The translations under genes and the position numbers were made by a program. Below, in pieces: positions 12,101-24,800 of a stretch of DNA of 64,000 nucleotides. Under the pieces are notes generated by a model, which saw only the letters and a program-made list of their open reading frames with translations, was not told the origin of the DNA and did not search any database. The stretch's first letter is position 1. The number at the start of each line of letters is the position of its first letter. The DNA lies in contig NC_089315.1 of the NCBI RefSeq assembly GCF_036669915.1, forward strand, positions 4,932,887 through 4,996,886, written 5' to 3'. This DNA is from Pocillopora verrucosa. Taxonomy: Eukaryota; Cnidaria; Anthozoa; Scleractinia; Pocilloporidae.

Positions 12101-15100
12101 GATAATTGTATGAGGTAAGTCTATTTATGTCGGTACAAAACGATAAAGTGACTGTTTTGTCCATATTTATGCGGTTAATTCTACAGTACTCGGAATTGCT
12201 GTCTCGGGGTGTGTGCTCCTCATATGAAAATTTAAAATGTGGCTAAGGTAAAGCTTTCTGGCCAAGCCTAAAACAATTATTTGTCTTGTTTGGGACCGAA
12301 AGGAACTGACACTGTTACCAGATTCTTGTACTGATACGACTCGCCTTATTCGTTGATTTAGTCAAAGACTCTAAGGCTTTGCATTCATTTTAAAAGAAGA
12401 GTTGACACCATAACAGAGCTTTTCGTTATAATGCACCGCGAAATGTTTCTTTTTACTCACATCTTGCACATCTGGAGGAATTAGCTTGTTGAATAAATGT
12501 GGTCGTTTCGAAACTTAGGAGTATTCAAGTTTCCAACCTTGGATTTCAGGGAAGCCCTGAAGTCTTCATTAAAATTAATATTTCTGTACCTGTAGAAAAA
12601 TTCATCGCTTTACATCTTATCTTAAGATAAAAAGTAAACAACGATTTGTCGGAAGGAGGGCTCTTTGACTATGATAACAAAATGGGGTATCTCTGCACCC
12701 CACTAACCGCAGGATCATCAGCGGTAATTGCTGCTCTTAGGCTTAATCTTTCCTTGATGTTTTCAAATCCTCGATATATCTTTCGTCAAAGAAGCGAACG
12801 ATGTTTGGAAAGCAAATGAACATTACTGGTGAGAGCATTACAGCGGTCATTATGAATTTAATGGAAATTTAAATCTCATTTTGACGAACAGATTGAAATA
12901 CTAAGGCAAGCCCTATTTACATTCGACCTCCTTGAGAAAACGTTTTGAAGTTATCTTTTCTTACACAAGACAGCACGTATGAACCAATTTGAGATATCTT
13001 CAAAGTCGAGTCTGCTCTGCGGTAAAACGTATGGGCAGTTTAATTAATTGAATTTTAGTATTTGTAGAAGGAAATGAAGAGACGGCGCTATAGAAGATGA
13101 TTTTTTTGATGAGCTAAGGTTCAAACAAGGAGGTTCGAGAGAGTGATAAGAGTGCTTTCATCACCCCCACTGACATATGATAAACTTCAAATAACGCATA
13201 AGTCTTGAAATTGTATCTTGACGGCCATTTATATCGGTTGTTTCTTGGCGTTGTTTCACCTCTTTGAACAAACGATTGTCGAATTGACGATATTTTACAC
13301 CGGTACGTGATGAAAGCATACATTGGAAACAGCACGCAACACCATTCCCTGCGTGATAACTTCAGTTCTCTTTGTAAACAGATAGCATTGTTTAAGCAGC
13401 AGTAAGACGCAACACCACTTCTGTGTATTTTGAACAATAGTTTTCGGAGTTAATTTAACTAATTTTTTCAATTTGGACAAGCACGTATTTATGTCAAAAG
13501 TAATAAGTAGATAGTCTAAAGTAATAAGCAGATATTAGTGTGGACTTTTCGCTCCATTGTGCCATCTATCTTTTATGGCATTCATATTTGACCTTTTCGT
13601 TAACCTCTTTTGAGTGTGGTATTTCACAAAGCTTAATTTAATTATAAGCGCAAAGCTATAATTATACAAGCAGGTTGCCGCAAAAAAATAAACCACCCAC
13701 TTCCCGTAGATCGGTTTTCATTTTGAATAGCTTGGAGCATTCGCGCTAAATGGAACAGCGCTGTCTTCATCGTGCGATTTATTTCTCTCCCTTGATCAGA
13801 AATGTTTATGCTCGAAGCTTACTCCCAAACCTTTATTCACAGCCATTACAACTCTTAACTTTGTAAGTGAAATCAAGAGGCGTTAACTGTTTACAAATTA
13901 TGGGTTTTCTACGCGTGGAAGTCTTGTTCCGGTGCGAGACGATCAAAGACTATCTTCTCGATTTTAGATTATCAAAGCCTTAACAAATTCTACTAGATTT
14001 AGCACACGAGCAATTAACACCATCCGTCTTTGTCGACGGTACTACTTTAAGTCAAAGATTCATCGAGTTATAGCTTATTGTACTGCGCCCTTGGAAAGTT
14101 ATCTCCTGTCATCATTTAGAGATCTTAATCACAGATTAAATAATTCGCCCTTTGTTTTTTTATTGAAATTGTAATACTCCGCAAACATTCCATACCTTTA
14201 ATTTGCTAATTAAATAGACACCCAGTCGAGAGACCACCACTTTCAGGTCACGTTTTTGAAAAAAAAAAAGCTGAAGCGTTGGATGAAACTATGAAATAGA
14301 TATTTTTTAGCTAAATCAAGATACTGAATAAGCAAATCAAGTATTTTCTTTAGTGAATCATAGCATTTGATAATGAAAGAAAAACACAGTTATCGGAAGA
14401 TCAATTGCACGATCACTTTAGATCTGAACCACGAATTTCCGGTCGAGTGAAAGTAGATGGGTGATATATCAAATGTTGTAGCTACACAAAAAAACTGTCG
14501 AAATAATGTTAATTCTGGCATTAATCTTCCAGTTCATCATCAGGGATTATTGTTAAAGTTTAAAACAATCGACAACTTTTGGCCGAGTGTAATTAGAAGG
14601 TTCGTTAAGCACACGAGCCATTCAGTGTAGAAAATTTCGCATTTTCTAAACAATAACCCTTCGTTTTTTTTGGACATCGTTGCCCAAACAGCAATACATA
14701 CCGGAAGAGTCGTAAAAATACGTTATTGAAAGCTGTTAGAGCTGCATCTCAGCGATTCAGGACAGCCTTTTAGACTGAACCTAAAAAAATTAGACAGTGC
14801 ATTTCATATGTTTTTTGCGACTAAATTCGTTAAAAACACACGAAAAGACGAAGTTCAGAAACTTTTCCCTCATCAACTTCCTAGAGAACAACTTTGATTG
14901 ATAAGAAGGGAGAGGTGTTCTCGAGTGCCAGGCATTGGATTGTCTTCAGTAGGGAACTAAATATCCCGGGTCGTAATGGCCATACAGCGATTAGTGAGTT
15001 TCTTTTTCTCTCGTCTCTGTTTACACATACGGCATGTTTGCCAATTGGCTAAAGTGATTTGAATGGATAATCCTCTTGGATGAAATGGCGATCACGTATT

Positions 15101-18100
15101 TAACATCGCAACACGTTGTGATTTTCTTCCCTCAAGCATGCTGTTTGTAATGATGCCCTTAGTTGAAGTGGATTTAAAAAAGTCAGGAAAAAATCGTCAT
15201 AATCTGCCATAGGGTTAGTCGGACGAAAGGTGTTTCCTTTTTTCATTTCTCGAGTGTCCCAAGATATAGTCTATATCGAAAAAGACAGAGTTAGATTTCG
15301 CGTGCGTGAATGGCAAAAATGTTCTTCCGCCACGCACTTCGAAATGATTGGTATTTTTTGGAAACTTCAAAAGAGAAAACAGGTGACCGTGTCTTGATGA
15401 AATGCCAACTGCGGGTTCAGTCAAGAACGTGCATAACAACCTGTACGCAGGACGATGCAATTTCAGAACCACTCGTTGTTGTCACGAGGATACATAATTA
15501 TCAAGCGTAAAATTCACAGATGCGAAAGATGAGCACACAGTTCACATCAATTTTTGGTCAACGTTTTTTTGGTCCAAAAAGTCTAATTATAAAAATCCCT
15601 TTGCTTTCCGACTCATTCATTTGGGTATTACTGCGGTTTACCCAGCAACTTGATAGGAAGGCTTTAAAACCACCCTGTGGATTGCAGAAATTTGAGGACA
15701 AACCAACCAGTTCGGAAAGAGAGAGAAATAAAGTCAGTTGTTTTAGGATCCGGATGAGCTGCGCAAAACAACAGTCTTCAAGAGGCCAATTCATGCATTC
15801 TCGGATAACGGTAATGTGCCAGTACTTTGCTGTAACTTCAAGTAAATTCAGTTTCTCCTTGGAGAGGTCGGCAAAAGTTTTGCATTCTGCTTAAACAATC
15901 TCACCAAATAGTGTGTATAATTGAACTATAGGACAAAAGCATCGTCTAGTCTGTAAAAGTTGCGTAGGCTGTTGGTATTGTCAAAATTCTAGTTTATTTC
16001 AGGGTAGCTTTCATAATTTTAGACTAACTGAATGACTGGTGCGTAATTACGCTTTTATAGCGATGTTATGTTGCCAAGAAAAACGCAAATATACTGAGTC
16101 AGTGGGCATGGAAACAGCCAAGTTAGCTAGCTGGGTGTCTGAAGTTTTACTTTATTGTTTAACTAGTATGGTTTCGTTGACAATCTCGACAAGCTTTTAA
16201 TAACTAAACTGACTCCATATCATCTTAGAAATAGAGAGGATAACAAAATTGTTTTACAGTTATCACAGCTATGATGATCAAACTCAAACATTCACCATAT
16301 TAGTTTAACACAGTTATTGTGATCAAATTCAAACATTCACCATATTGGTTTAACATAAACTTACATAGGCGGGAGCCCATTGTTGGGCTCCTGTCATGGG
16401 CTAAATGAAATTTTTTTCGGGTTCAGTGAGTGTAACGGAAATGAACTCTTGACATTAAACCGCCCACCCTCGATTGAACGCACTCAGCTTAAATTTCCAA
16501 TAATTCATTCGTAAACATTTGAAAGGAAGTGAAGATAGCTGTATATGACAAGAGGGCAGGATATCTAATGGTCAACAAAACTGCAAGAAATAGAACCTTC
16601 CCAAAATTGACTGACATGTAATCGACTTCGTGAGGCGCGAACAAATGAACAGCGACCATGGAAAGGATAGCTTTATTCAAGAGACCTCTAAAATCATTTG
16701 GAAAAATGAAAAAAAAGAAAATGTTTCGCATGTATTAAATATTTGTTGTTTTTAGTGTTGTTTTAATTTTCTTATTATTTTTATTAGATGGTTGGCTAAA
16801 AGGTAAATTAGAGTTAAATTATCAGGATTCTAGCTCTTGCTATCCTATGAAGAGGTTCTATTCTTAGTCATGATTGGATACAATGGTTATGTCAAGTGAT
16901 AAGCTGTGAAAGATCAACAGTATTAAGTCACCCTGTTACCATGAACACGATAAAGTCGAGCCTATGTCATACTAAGTAATCCTTATGACGAAAAGTAATG
17001 GTGACAATTTTGTATTTATGTATTATCCACAAGGTGTCCTAGGCTAATAAAGCCTAAACTGTAGTCCGCCTTCCCTCGGTGACTACTGCGAGAAACAATG
17101 AGCAATCTTCACAGGAAATTGGATCGGCTCAACAAGCAAATCAAACTCGACAACTTTGTTCATCAATTTTTAGTAACAGTTTCACTTGCTTGACCTTCAC
17201 GTGATAAAATTTGCATCTGTAATCACAATTTGATGACGAAAGCTCAAGTGACGTGAAATATTCTGTTTTTCTACCTTACTCTTACTTGTGGGTCGACTAA
17301 ATGCTAAACTCCCCCCGTCGTAGTAGATGAAACACGTACCGATTTGAATTAGATAGTCCTTTACATCACAACGAATAATCAGATAATAAATTATACGATC
17401 TAGTCCTAAAGTGACAAATTCTGTTTGAAAAATCCCTTAAATTCCCAAAAGTATTTTAATTAACCAGGATTACCAACAAAATTGATTTCAAAGAAGGAAG
17501 GCAAGCATGATAACGATTAGATTACACTGTATTTTACGTTCAAAAAATTGGCAAGATTAACTTGTTGGCTCTGATCGCGCCCTTCATAACAAAGTAAACG
17601 CACACGTTATGTCAAGTGTTATTTCACACAACTTTGCAAATAGAAGAAGGAAGAGAGAGGACACTGGGAATGAGGTTGAAGACCACTCAAGCCGCTAGCG
17701 TGACATCTCTTACGACTTGTTTGTCACTAAGCAGAGGCCACCAAGGTAGACTGGATATTGAAACACGTTCGTATCTAACCATGTCGTTGACGCAAAAACA
17801 TTTAAATCGTGCAAAACAACCCTAATAGTTCCGATTTCCTCTTCACTGCAGCTTCTTTTAGTCGTATCTAATTCGAAACAGATCTTCCTGGCTAAGACAG
17901 TAACATCTCATCCAGCAACACTTATGACGTTATCATTGCATGTTTTCTCGACAGTGTCCTTATGATATTGACAAGGTTGAAATCAGCTAAGGTTTCCTTT
18001 AAAAATTTATTTAGAGACAAATATTTGCGTTCTCCTCGAAAATTAAATTGTTGCGTGCAACCAGCTTTGTAATGATTTGATCGTAATCTACGACAAGGAC

Positions 18101-18491
18101 TCCAGGTCATGTTTGTAAGTTTTGTTGACAGTTAGCCTCAGCAAATAACTAAGAAGCATTCATTATCATATAAAATGTTTTGCTTTCGTTTTCATAGTGA
18201 AAGATTCCTTCGGCGAGATATTCCGGCTATCGTAGATGGTAAACAAAACTTACGGAATATAAAATGCAGGCTTTGTGATAATAAGATTCAACTATCCGAA
18301 AGAGTTTATCACAACTATGAAAAGTTCGTTGTTTTGCCGAAGATATCGAATCACAACAATTACACTGAGAACTAGTTCAGCAACGGCTATAGATCAAAGT
18401 CATACAACTCACCGGATTTTCCGACACCTGCTTCGCCAAAAACGATGACTTTGAACGGTTTTCCGTCCAGTATGTCATGATTTTCATTCAT
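9172..18491 (-). CDS. Atypical Ras-like small GTPase without CAAX (5 exons)
   Basis: Exons in transcript order: 18491-18413, 12089-12033, 10761-10688, 10330-10148, 9525-9172. All junctions use GT...AG and agree in phase, giving 248 residues starting MNENHD. Guanine-nucleotide motifs in order: G1 GEAGVGKS, G2 YDPTIEDNY, G3 VDTAGN, G4 GNKSDL, G5 ETSAK. The switch I region matches Ras/Di-Ras, and MRDQYIKSGDGFLLVYSITDR is classic Ras family. Oddities: the residue equivalent to Ras Gly12 is Ala (as in RERG-type proteins), the residue equivalent to catalytic Gln61 is Asn, and the C-terminus (ending SLDTIDG) has no CAAX prenylation box. Instead it has about 60 residues rich in Lys/Arg after the G domain. 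Membrane contact, if any, would be through the basic tail. This is most likely a RERG/RASL-like member acting as a signalling switch with slow hydrolysis, which is inference. Intron 1 is 6.3 kb. Confidence 0.93.
11440..11680. repeat. G/T-skewed low-complexity stretch in Ras-like gene intron 2
   Basis: The plus strand is strongly enriched in T and G (repeated TTTG, GGTT, GTGT words) for about 240 bp, unlike flanking intron. No coding signal fits it; the long open frames here reflect the skew. Confidence 0.4.
12090..18412. other. Intron 1 of the Ras-like gene
   Basis: A 6.3-kb AT-rich intron. Besides the 45-bp tandem repeat at 16275 I see only short chance frames. No nested gene can be supported. 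Confidence 0.6.
16275..16364. repeat. Two-copy direct tandem repeat, period 45 bp
   Basis: The segment beginning TGATCAAACTCAAACATTC recurs 45 bp later as TGATCAAATTCAAACATTC, with the rest (CACCATATTAGTTTAACA versus CACCATATTGGTTTAACA) nearly identical. It lies within intron 1 of the Ras-like gene. Confidence 0.75.
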
Positions 18492-21400
18492 TCTCGCGGG
18501 ATCTGGCCTCCTCTCCAGACTTGAATTTTTGTTTTTGCTTTAACCAAAACAAAGGCCACGTTTTCCGAAAACTTCCCAAGCCTGATCAATACGACTGTGA
18601 AGCTTACAGACCAAAACAAGGAATTATGATCTATATCGAAATAACCAATCGAACGATTTCGTCTGTTCTGAACTTTCTTGAAGCTGAAGCATTTGTGGAG
18701 AGCGAAAGTTGATTCTGACCTTATTGCGGAAGTCATCCCGTGACGGAAAGCGTGAACATTCCCGTGACATAATAATGACATGAGGTGTCACATTTCAAGT
18801 TCCTGTTGCTTCTCTTTGTAGCTAGTCGACAACTGTGCGGTATTGTAGTATGTACAAATTTTGGAATCCCTCGACATTTCTAAACAAACATTTGATATTC
18901 CTGAGTAGTTTGAAAGAAATTTTCGGTGGAAATCCTGTAAAAATTTCTGACTGCCGGGCATTTGGTCACAGCGTTAAAGAAAGTAAACAACAACAACAGA
19001 AGAAAGTCTATCAACTTCGACTACAGCCAATCCCTTCCCCCGGCATTCACTCCCTAAGCTACTCTCTTGAGTCACAGCCAGTGTTTGGTCTCCCAGTTCA
19101 TCGTAACTAAGCCTTTTCGTTATGAATTTTAGACAATTTACTTATCAACTCGGTTGATAATACTGAATATTTACCTTGTCCACTTGAGGGTCTCAGTAGT
19201 AGGAGCGTTTATAAAAAGTGTAGGTTCTCATGACGTGCATAAATGTTTTGGCAAGCAGCCCGATCGTAACTTTCCTAAGGAACTATGTTGTTGTTGTTAG
19301 CGGTGGTACAATGTATTGTTGTTGTTGTTTGGACTTAACTCCTCAGGAATATGAAAATTTCGATAGCTTGAAATAGTAAGACAAACTTTCTAAAGCTGCA
19401 AGAACTACATGTTATCATAATTTCCACTATTTTGGTCAGGATGGAAGGAAACTTGAAGTACATATGTGCCATAACCGGGTACCAAAAAGAAAAGAATGTG
19501 CACGGCTCACTCTGATGTTCATTTTCATTTCTACGCAAATTTTGCGACCTTGAAAGCGACAAGTGGACGAGCAATCACGGATGAGCATATTAACATATTC
19601 ATCGGGATCCGTCAGTCGCTGAAAATTCTTTTAAGGGTCAAGTAACACAGCTTTCATCTGCTAGAAACATAATCGATCAAAGCCCTGAGGGACATATCTT
19701 TTGTCAACGGCATTTAAAATAAACTGTAGGACGAACAAAGTTAGCGAAGACAGGTTAAATAAATGGCAGATGTTATTCACTAGTGCAACCTTGGCCCCCT
19801 TTGATAAACAGCGAAGATTATTTTTCAGAGGGCTAAGTCTAGGTTTCCAAATGAATCATGTTCTTCACAACAACTCGTTTTCTTTAATCTAAACGGAAGC
19901 TACACGTGATCAGGTGATCCTTTCTGAAGATTTAAAAAATGCTCTCCAACATATGAATCCGTGCGATAAAAGGCAGCGGATAGCTCTGGAGTAAACTTAT
20001 TTGCTACAGGTTCAGTTGAATTCGAGATTCGGTGGCCGTAGGCTGTGTGGGCTGAGTGAAGCTGAAAGCTAAAGGACCAAAGGTATTTTGTCTTCGTACT
20101 TTCTTTTTTTTCGGAGATTGATAAGTTATAACGAAAGAGAGCCAAAACACTTCACCAACGCAGGATCCACTTTCTAAAGGGGGCAGTTTCACTATCCACG
20201 TTCATTCGTTTTAGGTAAATATTCATTATATTATACAGTGATCCGTTATCGGGCGAGGCACATGTTAAAACCTCTTTAGAATGTTCAATTCCTTACTTCT
20301 TGGATCTGATACGCGAGAACACTGCTTTAATATCAAACCTAATTACTTCCTTAGAAACAAGTTAGTAATAGCTCTTGTCAAAATATTGTTGTCAAGGTCA
20401 TTAATATATTTTACTTCGTAGCTTATTCATTCCTGACCTAGTTCAAATGTGAACATATTTCTGTTAAGTGTCTCTACAATGTGGATCATACAATTTAGTT
20501 TCCATTTACAGTTTTGGTGCGTGTGGATCATATCTTCACTAATTATTTACTGTTAAGATGTGATTGAGATTGATTTAAATTATCTGTTACGGTAAGGCCT
20601 AATTTGTCAGCCAATTCATTCATCTGTTCAATTAGTATTTTTTATCTGCTTAACACTATTAAGGGTACATTAAAAATCTATAAATTAATTGAGTCATCGA
20701 CGTAATGTGCAGGCGATATTGAAGACTTGCATCCGCCAGACCTTTGACTGAATACTAACGCGATACAAGTATTTGTGTCTTGATTGCAGTCACATCTCCA
20801 AAGTAAGTAGTCTTGGGGGTCAAATTTTCAGATAATCTTATCTATTAAATCATTCCAGGGCTGATTTCGATAGTAATATAGTATCATTCGGAAGATGTCA
20901 TAAAGCGAAAACAAAGATAACTGAGATCAAATTTACGACAACACTTTCGAAATCACCACATCCTAACTCCCCCCAAAATAAACTGTATCTAATTACAAAT
21001 TCATGCATTTTGTTTCAGTCATGTTCGTTAGCAAGGTTGCAACTCTAATTTTACTGCCTCAATTTCAATATCCGCGACCTTGGCAAATTTACTTGAAGTT
21101 GCATAAAACTATTCTCCCAATATACAATGTGCTGCAGTCTTCTTGCAATTGCAACGTGAAGCATGCAAGTTATGATATGAGGCCATAAAAAAACGCTTAC
21201 GATCGGTATTAGTTTCCTTACGAGTTAGACGATTCGTAAAATATTTATACACCTTTAAGCTTGCTCTGAGCTACTTTGTGGAAAGATGCCCGATTGCGTC
21301 TCGCAGTCCACCTCATCTAATATAACTTGAATTTCTATGTTTGACTTGAAAGACTGAACCTTTATCAAAGTTCCGTTGACACGTGCCATCAATTTTCCTT

Positions 21401-21650
21401 CATTAACAGTAGCTCAAGACTACGTGTGGTCTCAAAGACGTTCTGAAATCAGTCGCGTTTAGCTTCGGCGGAGTTTGTCTCAATCATATTATACCCCAGG
21501 AATGTTGAAAAGATAAGCTAAAGTCGATTAGTTGAGCCACTATCATCAAAGCGGCCAACAAGACCTTAAGACAGACGAATTCAGTCAGTATTGATCTGGG
21601 AACCTTGTTTTTTTTTAAATAACTCTATTGAAATTGGAATATCAACAGTC

Positions 21651-21670
21651 GGGGGGGTGGGGGGGGGGGG
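21651..21670 (+). repeat. Near-pure G tract (20 bp)
   Basis: Nineteen G and one T in 20 bases, able to form a G-quadruplex. It sits 70 bp before the long inverted repeat at 21739. Confidence 0.9.
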
Positions 21671-21738
21671 TCGATTAGACCACAATGTACAATACGGGAA
21701 AAAAATACTGACCGTCGTAAACGTATACAGCCTTTGTG

Positions 21739-21874
21739 GCATGACAGGACGGAAAAACGCGTGGACTGTAAGTACCTACCGTTGTCCCATACAAAGCCTT
21801 AGAAAACTTTTCTAAGGCTTTGTATGGAACAACGGGAGGTACTTACAGTGCATGCATTATCCGTCCTGTCATGT
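21739..21874. repeat. Long near-perfect inverted repeat (snap-back hairpin)
   Basis: The inner arms of about 39 bp (from GTAAGTACCTACCG on the left, its complement ending CGGGAGGTACTTAC on the right) differ at only two positions and meet at AGAAAACTTTTCT. Outer arms CATGACAGGACGG and CCGTCCTGTCATG also match after a short unpaired bulge. The whole folds into one hairpin of roughly 65-bp arms. It is consistent with a foldback MITE or a recent inverted duplication; no target-site duplication could be fixed. Confidence 0.85.
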
Positions 21875-24800
21875 ATTATGTCATCTCTCCGTGCATTATC
21901 GTCATTACAGCCTACTTCCGTATTTAGCCGGCATTTTTGCACTAGTACCTCGCTATTACTTTGTTTGATTCTACTGAATTAACTGAAGTGACCTGTAGCC
22001 ATGGCCACTAACAACAAGTTGTGCCCCAAAAGCTCTTTCATGTTGACTGAAGTCCAGCGGGGCGAGTGATGTCAAATAACTTAACCATCCGCCGGAAGCT
22101 ATGATGAGCTCACAACGAAAAACGTTTCGGATCTTTTTCGGTTTCTCCCTTTCTGTATCAACCAGTCAAAATGCTCTATGGTAAAAGGGTGCGGCGAAAA
22201 GCAATACATAAGAGAGACAGGTTTCGAAATTAATATCTTTTTCATTTCATAATGAGAAAATGACAAGAGAAATATTGAGGCGTTATATAAGCTACTCAAC
22301 GCTGACTGTGCATACTTCTGATATTGTTCAGTCGGGCATTTTTACTTTTTATGCAATCTATTCAATCATTCCGCGATGTGTTATCGCTCATTAGTCAGAA
22401 TATTATTTATTTTATTAATTCATGAACTTTATTGAAAGCTTAAGCATGATTTAATTTTATAAGCTCCGTTTCCACGTTTTCTTTCAATCCGCTTAATCTA
22501 AGAGGTCATTTCGTTCCCTAGGGCTTTTGTTTTTCTTTTTATTTAAAAAGTCATAATGAAAGAATTTAAATCTTGTTTAGGGTGTCCTGTAGAACTGGTA
22601 AACTTGTGACCCTCCCCTAAGATATATAAATAATTTTTAAAAGTAATTTATAAATATTAAAAGGTAAAAGCAGTTAAAAATGGTAAAAACTGAAAAAAAA
22701 AACAGTAAATGTAATATTGAATGTAATACTAAAAAAGGAGTCAGACGATATAAAAAAAATTATGAAATAGGAAAGCTATCTAAGCCAGCATAACCTTCCT
22801 TTCTAAAATTACAATACTTCTGAACTGAATATGTTAATACTGGTGCATAATTTAACTTCCCTTTTAGATTATCCCGTAACAAATAGTTCAGTAAGGAATT
22901 TCCTTTCAAGATCATCCCGAGACTGGAGACTCAAGTACCTCAATTTGGAAAGAAAAACAGTTTAAAGAGAAAAATTAAAATGAGTGTTATGATGCGAACT
23001 GCTCGATGCTGACTCAGCATACTTCGCATATTGTAAAAAGCTCTTCTTCGTGCCTCTTTTTCTCATCAAAATAAGTGGAGCCAAAGTCAAAACATCTCGA
23101 ATCGTAGTTGATTAAGGTGTCCTATCGACTAGCAGGCGCTCAACTAATATTTTTCACGATCATTAAAATCGCCAGTTAAAGAGTGTGTCTTTTAACTAAA
23201 TGAGTACCTGCAGCATAGTTTTAATGTTTTGCTGTAAATAAAGAGAAGTTATATTTCATATGATTATACCCCACCGAAGAGTAAACAGAATATTGGCTGC
23301 ACCCGGTCCTGTTTGTCAACTTGTGTTTAAGTTGTTTTGAAATCCCGCCTTAGGGTGACCTCAAGGATGTTCATTGTGTTTTTCATCATTATCAATATCA
23401 TTGCCCAAATAAATCAACAATAAATGTGATTTTCCGTTGTAAGGTTAAGGAAGTTTATCACGATATTTGTTTCTCTATGGAAGACTTTAAATCATAAATT
23501 CTCGATGGGTGACTGTTGAATCATAAGTCATTGCAAAATACATTACTAGAAAGAAAATGGCATGCAATTTCATGGAATTGGCAGCTGAGATGACAATGAC
23601 ATACATGTATGATTCATAACATTTTTTGAGTGAAGGATATTTGAATTCGAACGAAACTGCGTCAAAATAACCGCCAAACGTACTTTTCGATGTGTACAGG
23701 CAAGATGGAAATGCTGCTTAATGAAGCTTCACTAAAGACATGGGACAAGGCGAAATTGTCAAAAGCACGCGATGTATACTTTGATCTGATATCGTCATTG
23801 TTCTTGCATTATTAACATATGTACATATAAAAGTGTATAATTAAAGCAAGCCCTGATTTTTTGCCAATTGGAAAAATTTTGAACTGCAAAGCTAGCAAAA
23901 CTGCTGACAATTTACGATGCTATAAGTACCTTCAATTTGCGGCTACTTTTGATCAATCATTATTTTCAATTGTCGTAAAGCAATGCAACTGTTGACAATG
24001 ACAATATGTACCAGCTACTCTTCGATATCCTTCAGCCCTCCTAACTACGAATAAGCAATAGGATAGTCTATTTTGGGTTTACTGGGATGACGTTTTCCCA
24101 GCGAGAGTGCTTAAGCCGAAACATCGCACCTATCTAGGACTTTTTGAAGTGTTCCGTGTCGTACTTATTCTTTAAGTGGCAACACTCATCATCAGTCCGC
24201 GCACTTGAGTTAATGACTCGTAGGAAAGATCGTGGAGTCATTAAGGTACAACAGACGATGATTCAAAGCTTTCTCACGCGTATCCATTGAAGGCTGCTAT
24301 ATTTACTTATGACAAGCGCTATAAAACATGTACGTAGTACAGCCAATGAAGTTTAAAACTAAACCTACACTCAGAAGAAAGAAGCTGCTATTATCGGTCT
24401 TCCAAATATTTGAACAAAGACAGTCCAAGGTTAGGCTCTTTCCTCTGATCGTTTCAATCTTTTATGATGTATTTTAGTTTTCTTGCCTCGTTTGGCTCTT
24501 GAGCGATTACCAACGACACAGAACATTCAACACGCGGCGAAGTATTTTTAAACAAATACCCATCAAAGATTGAAAACTCTTCAAATATTGTAGTGGAAAC
24601 CTTTTTACGATATGTTTATTCCTTTCAGGCCTGAAGATATATTTCTTTCTGAATTTCGTTTTTTTTTTTTAAGTGAAACATTGAATAATATATTACGTGA
24701 GTTTATTCAAGAATACATGGCAATAAACAGCATGTTACAGAAAATTCGGAGCTAAAACTGATTAGTTAGATAACTTCGTGATTGTAAAATTGATCCTAAT

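Noticed and set aside
15520..15894. 124-codon plus-strand frame in the Ras-like intron
   Set aside because: No domain and an overlapping opposite-strand frame; a nested gene is not supported.
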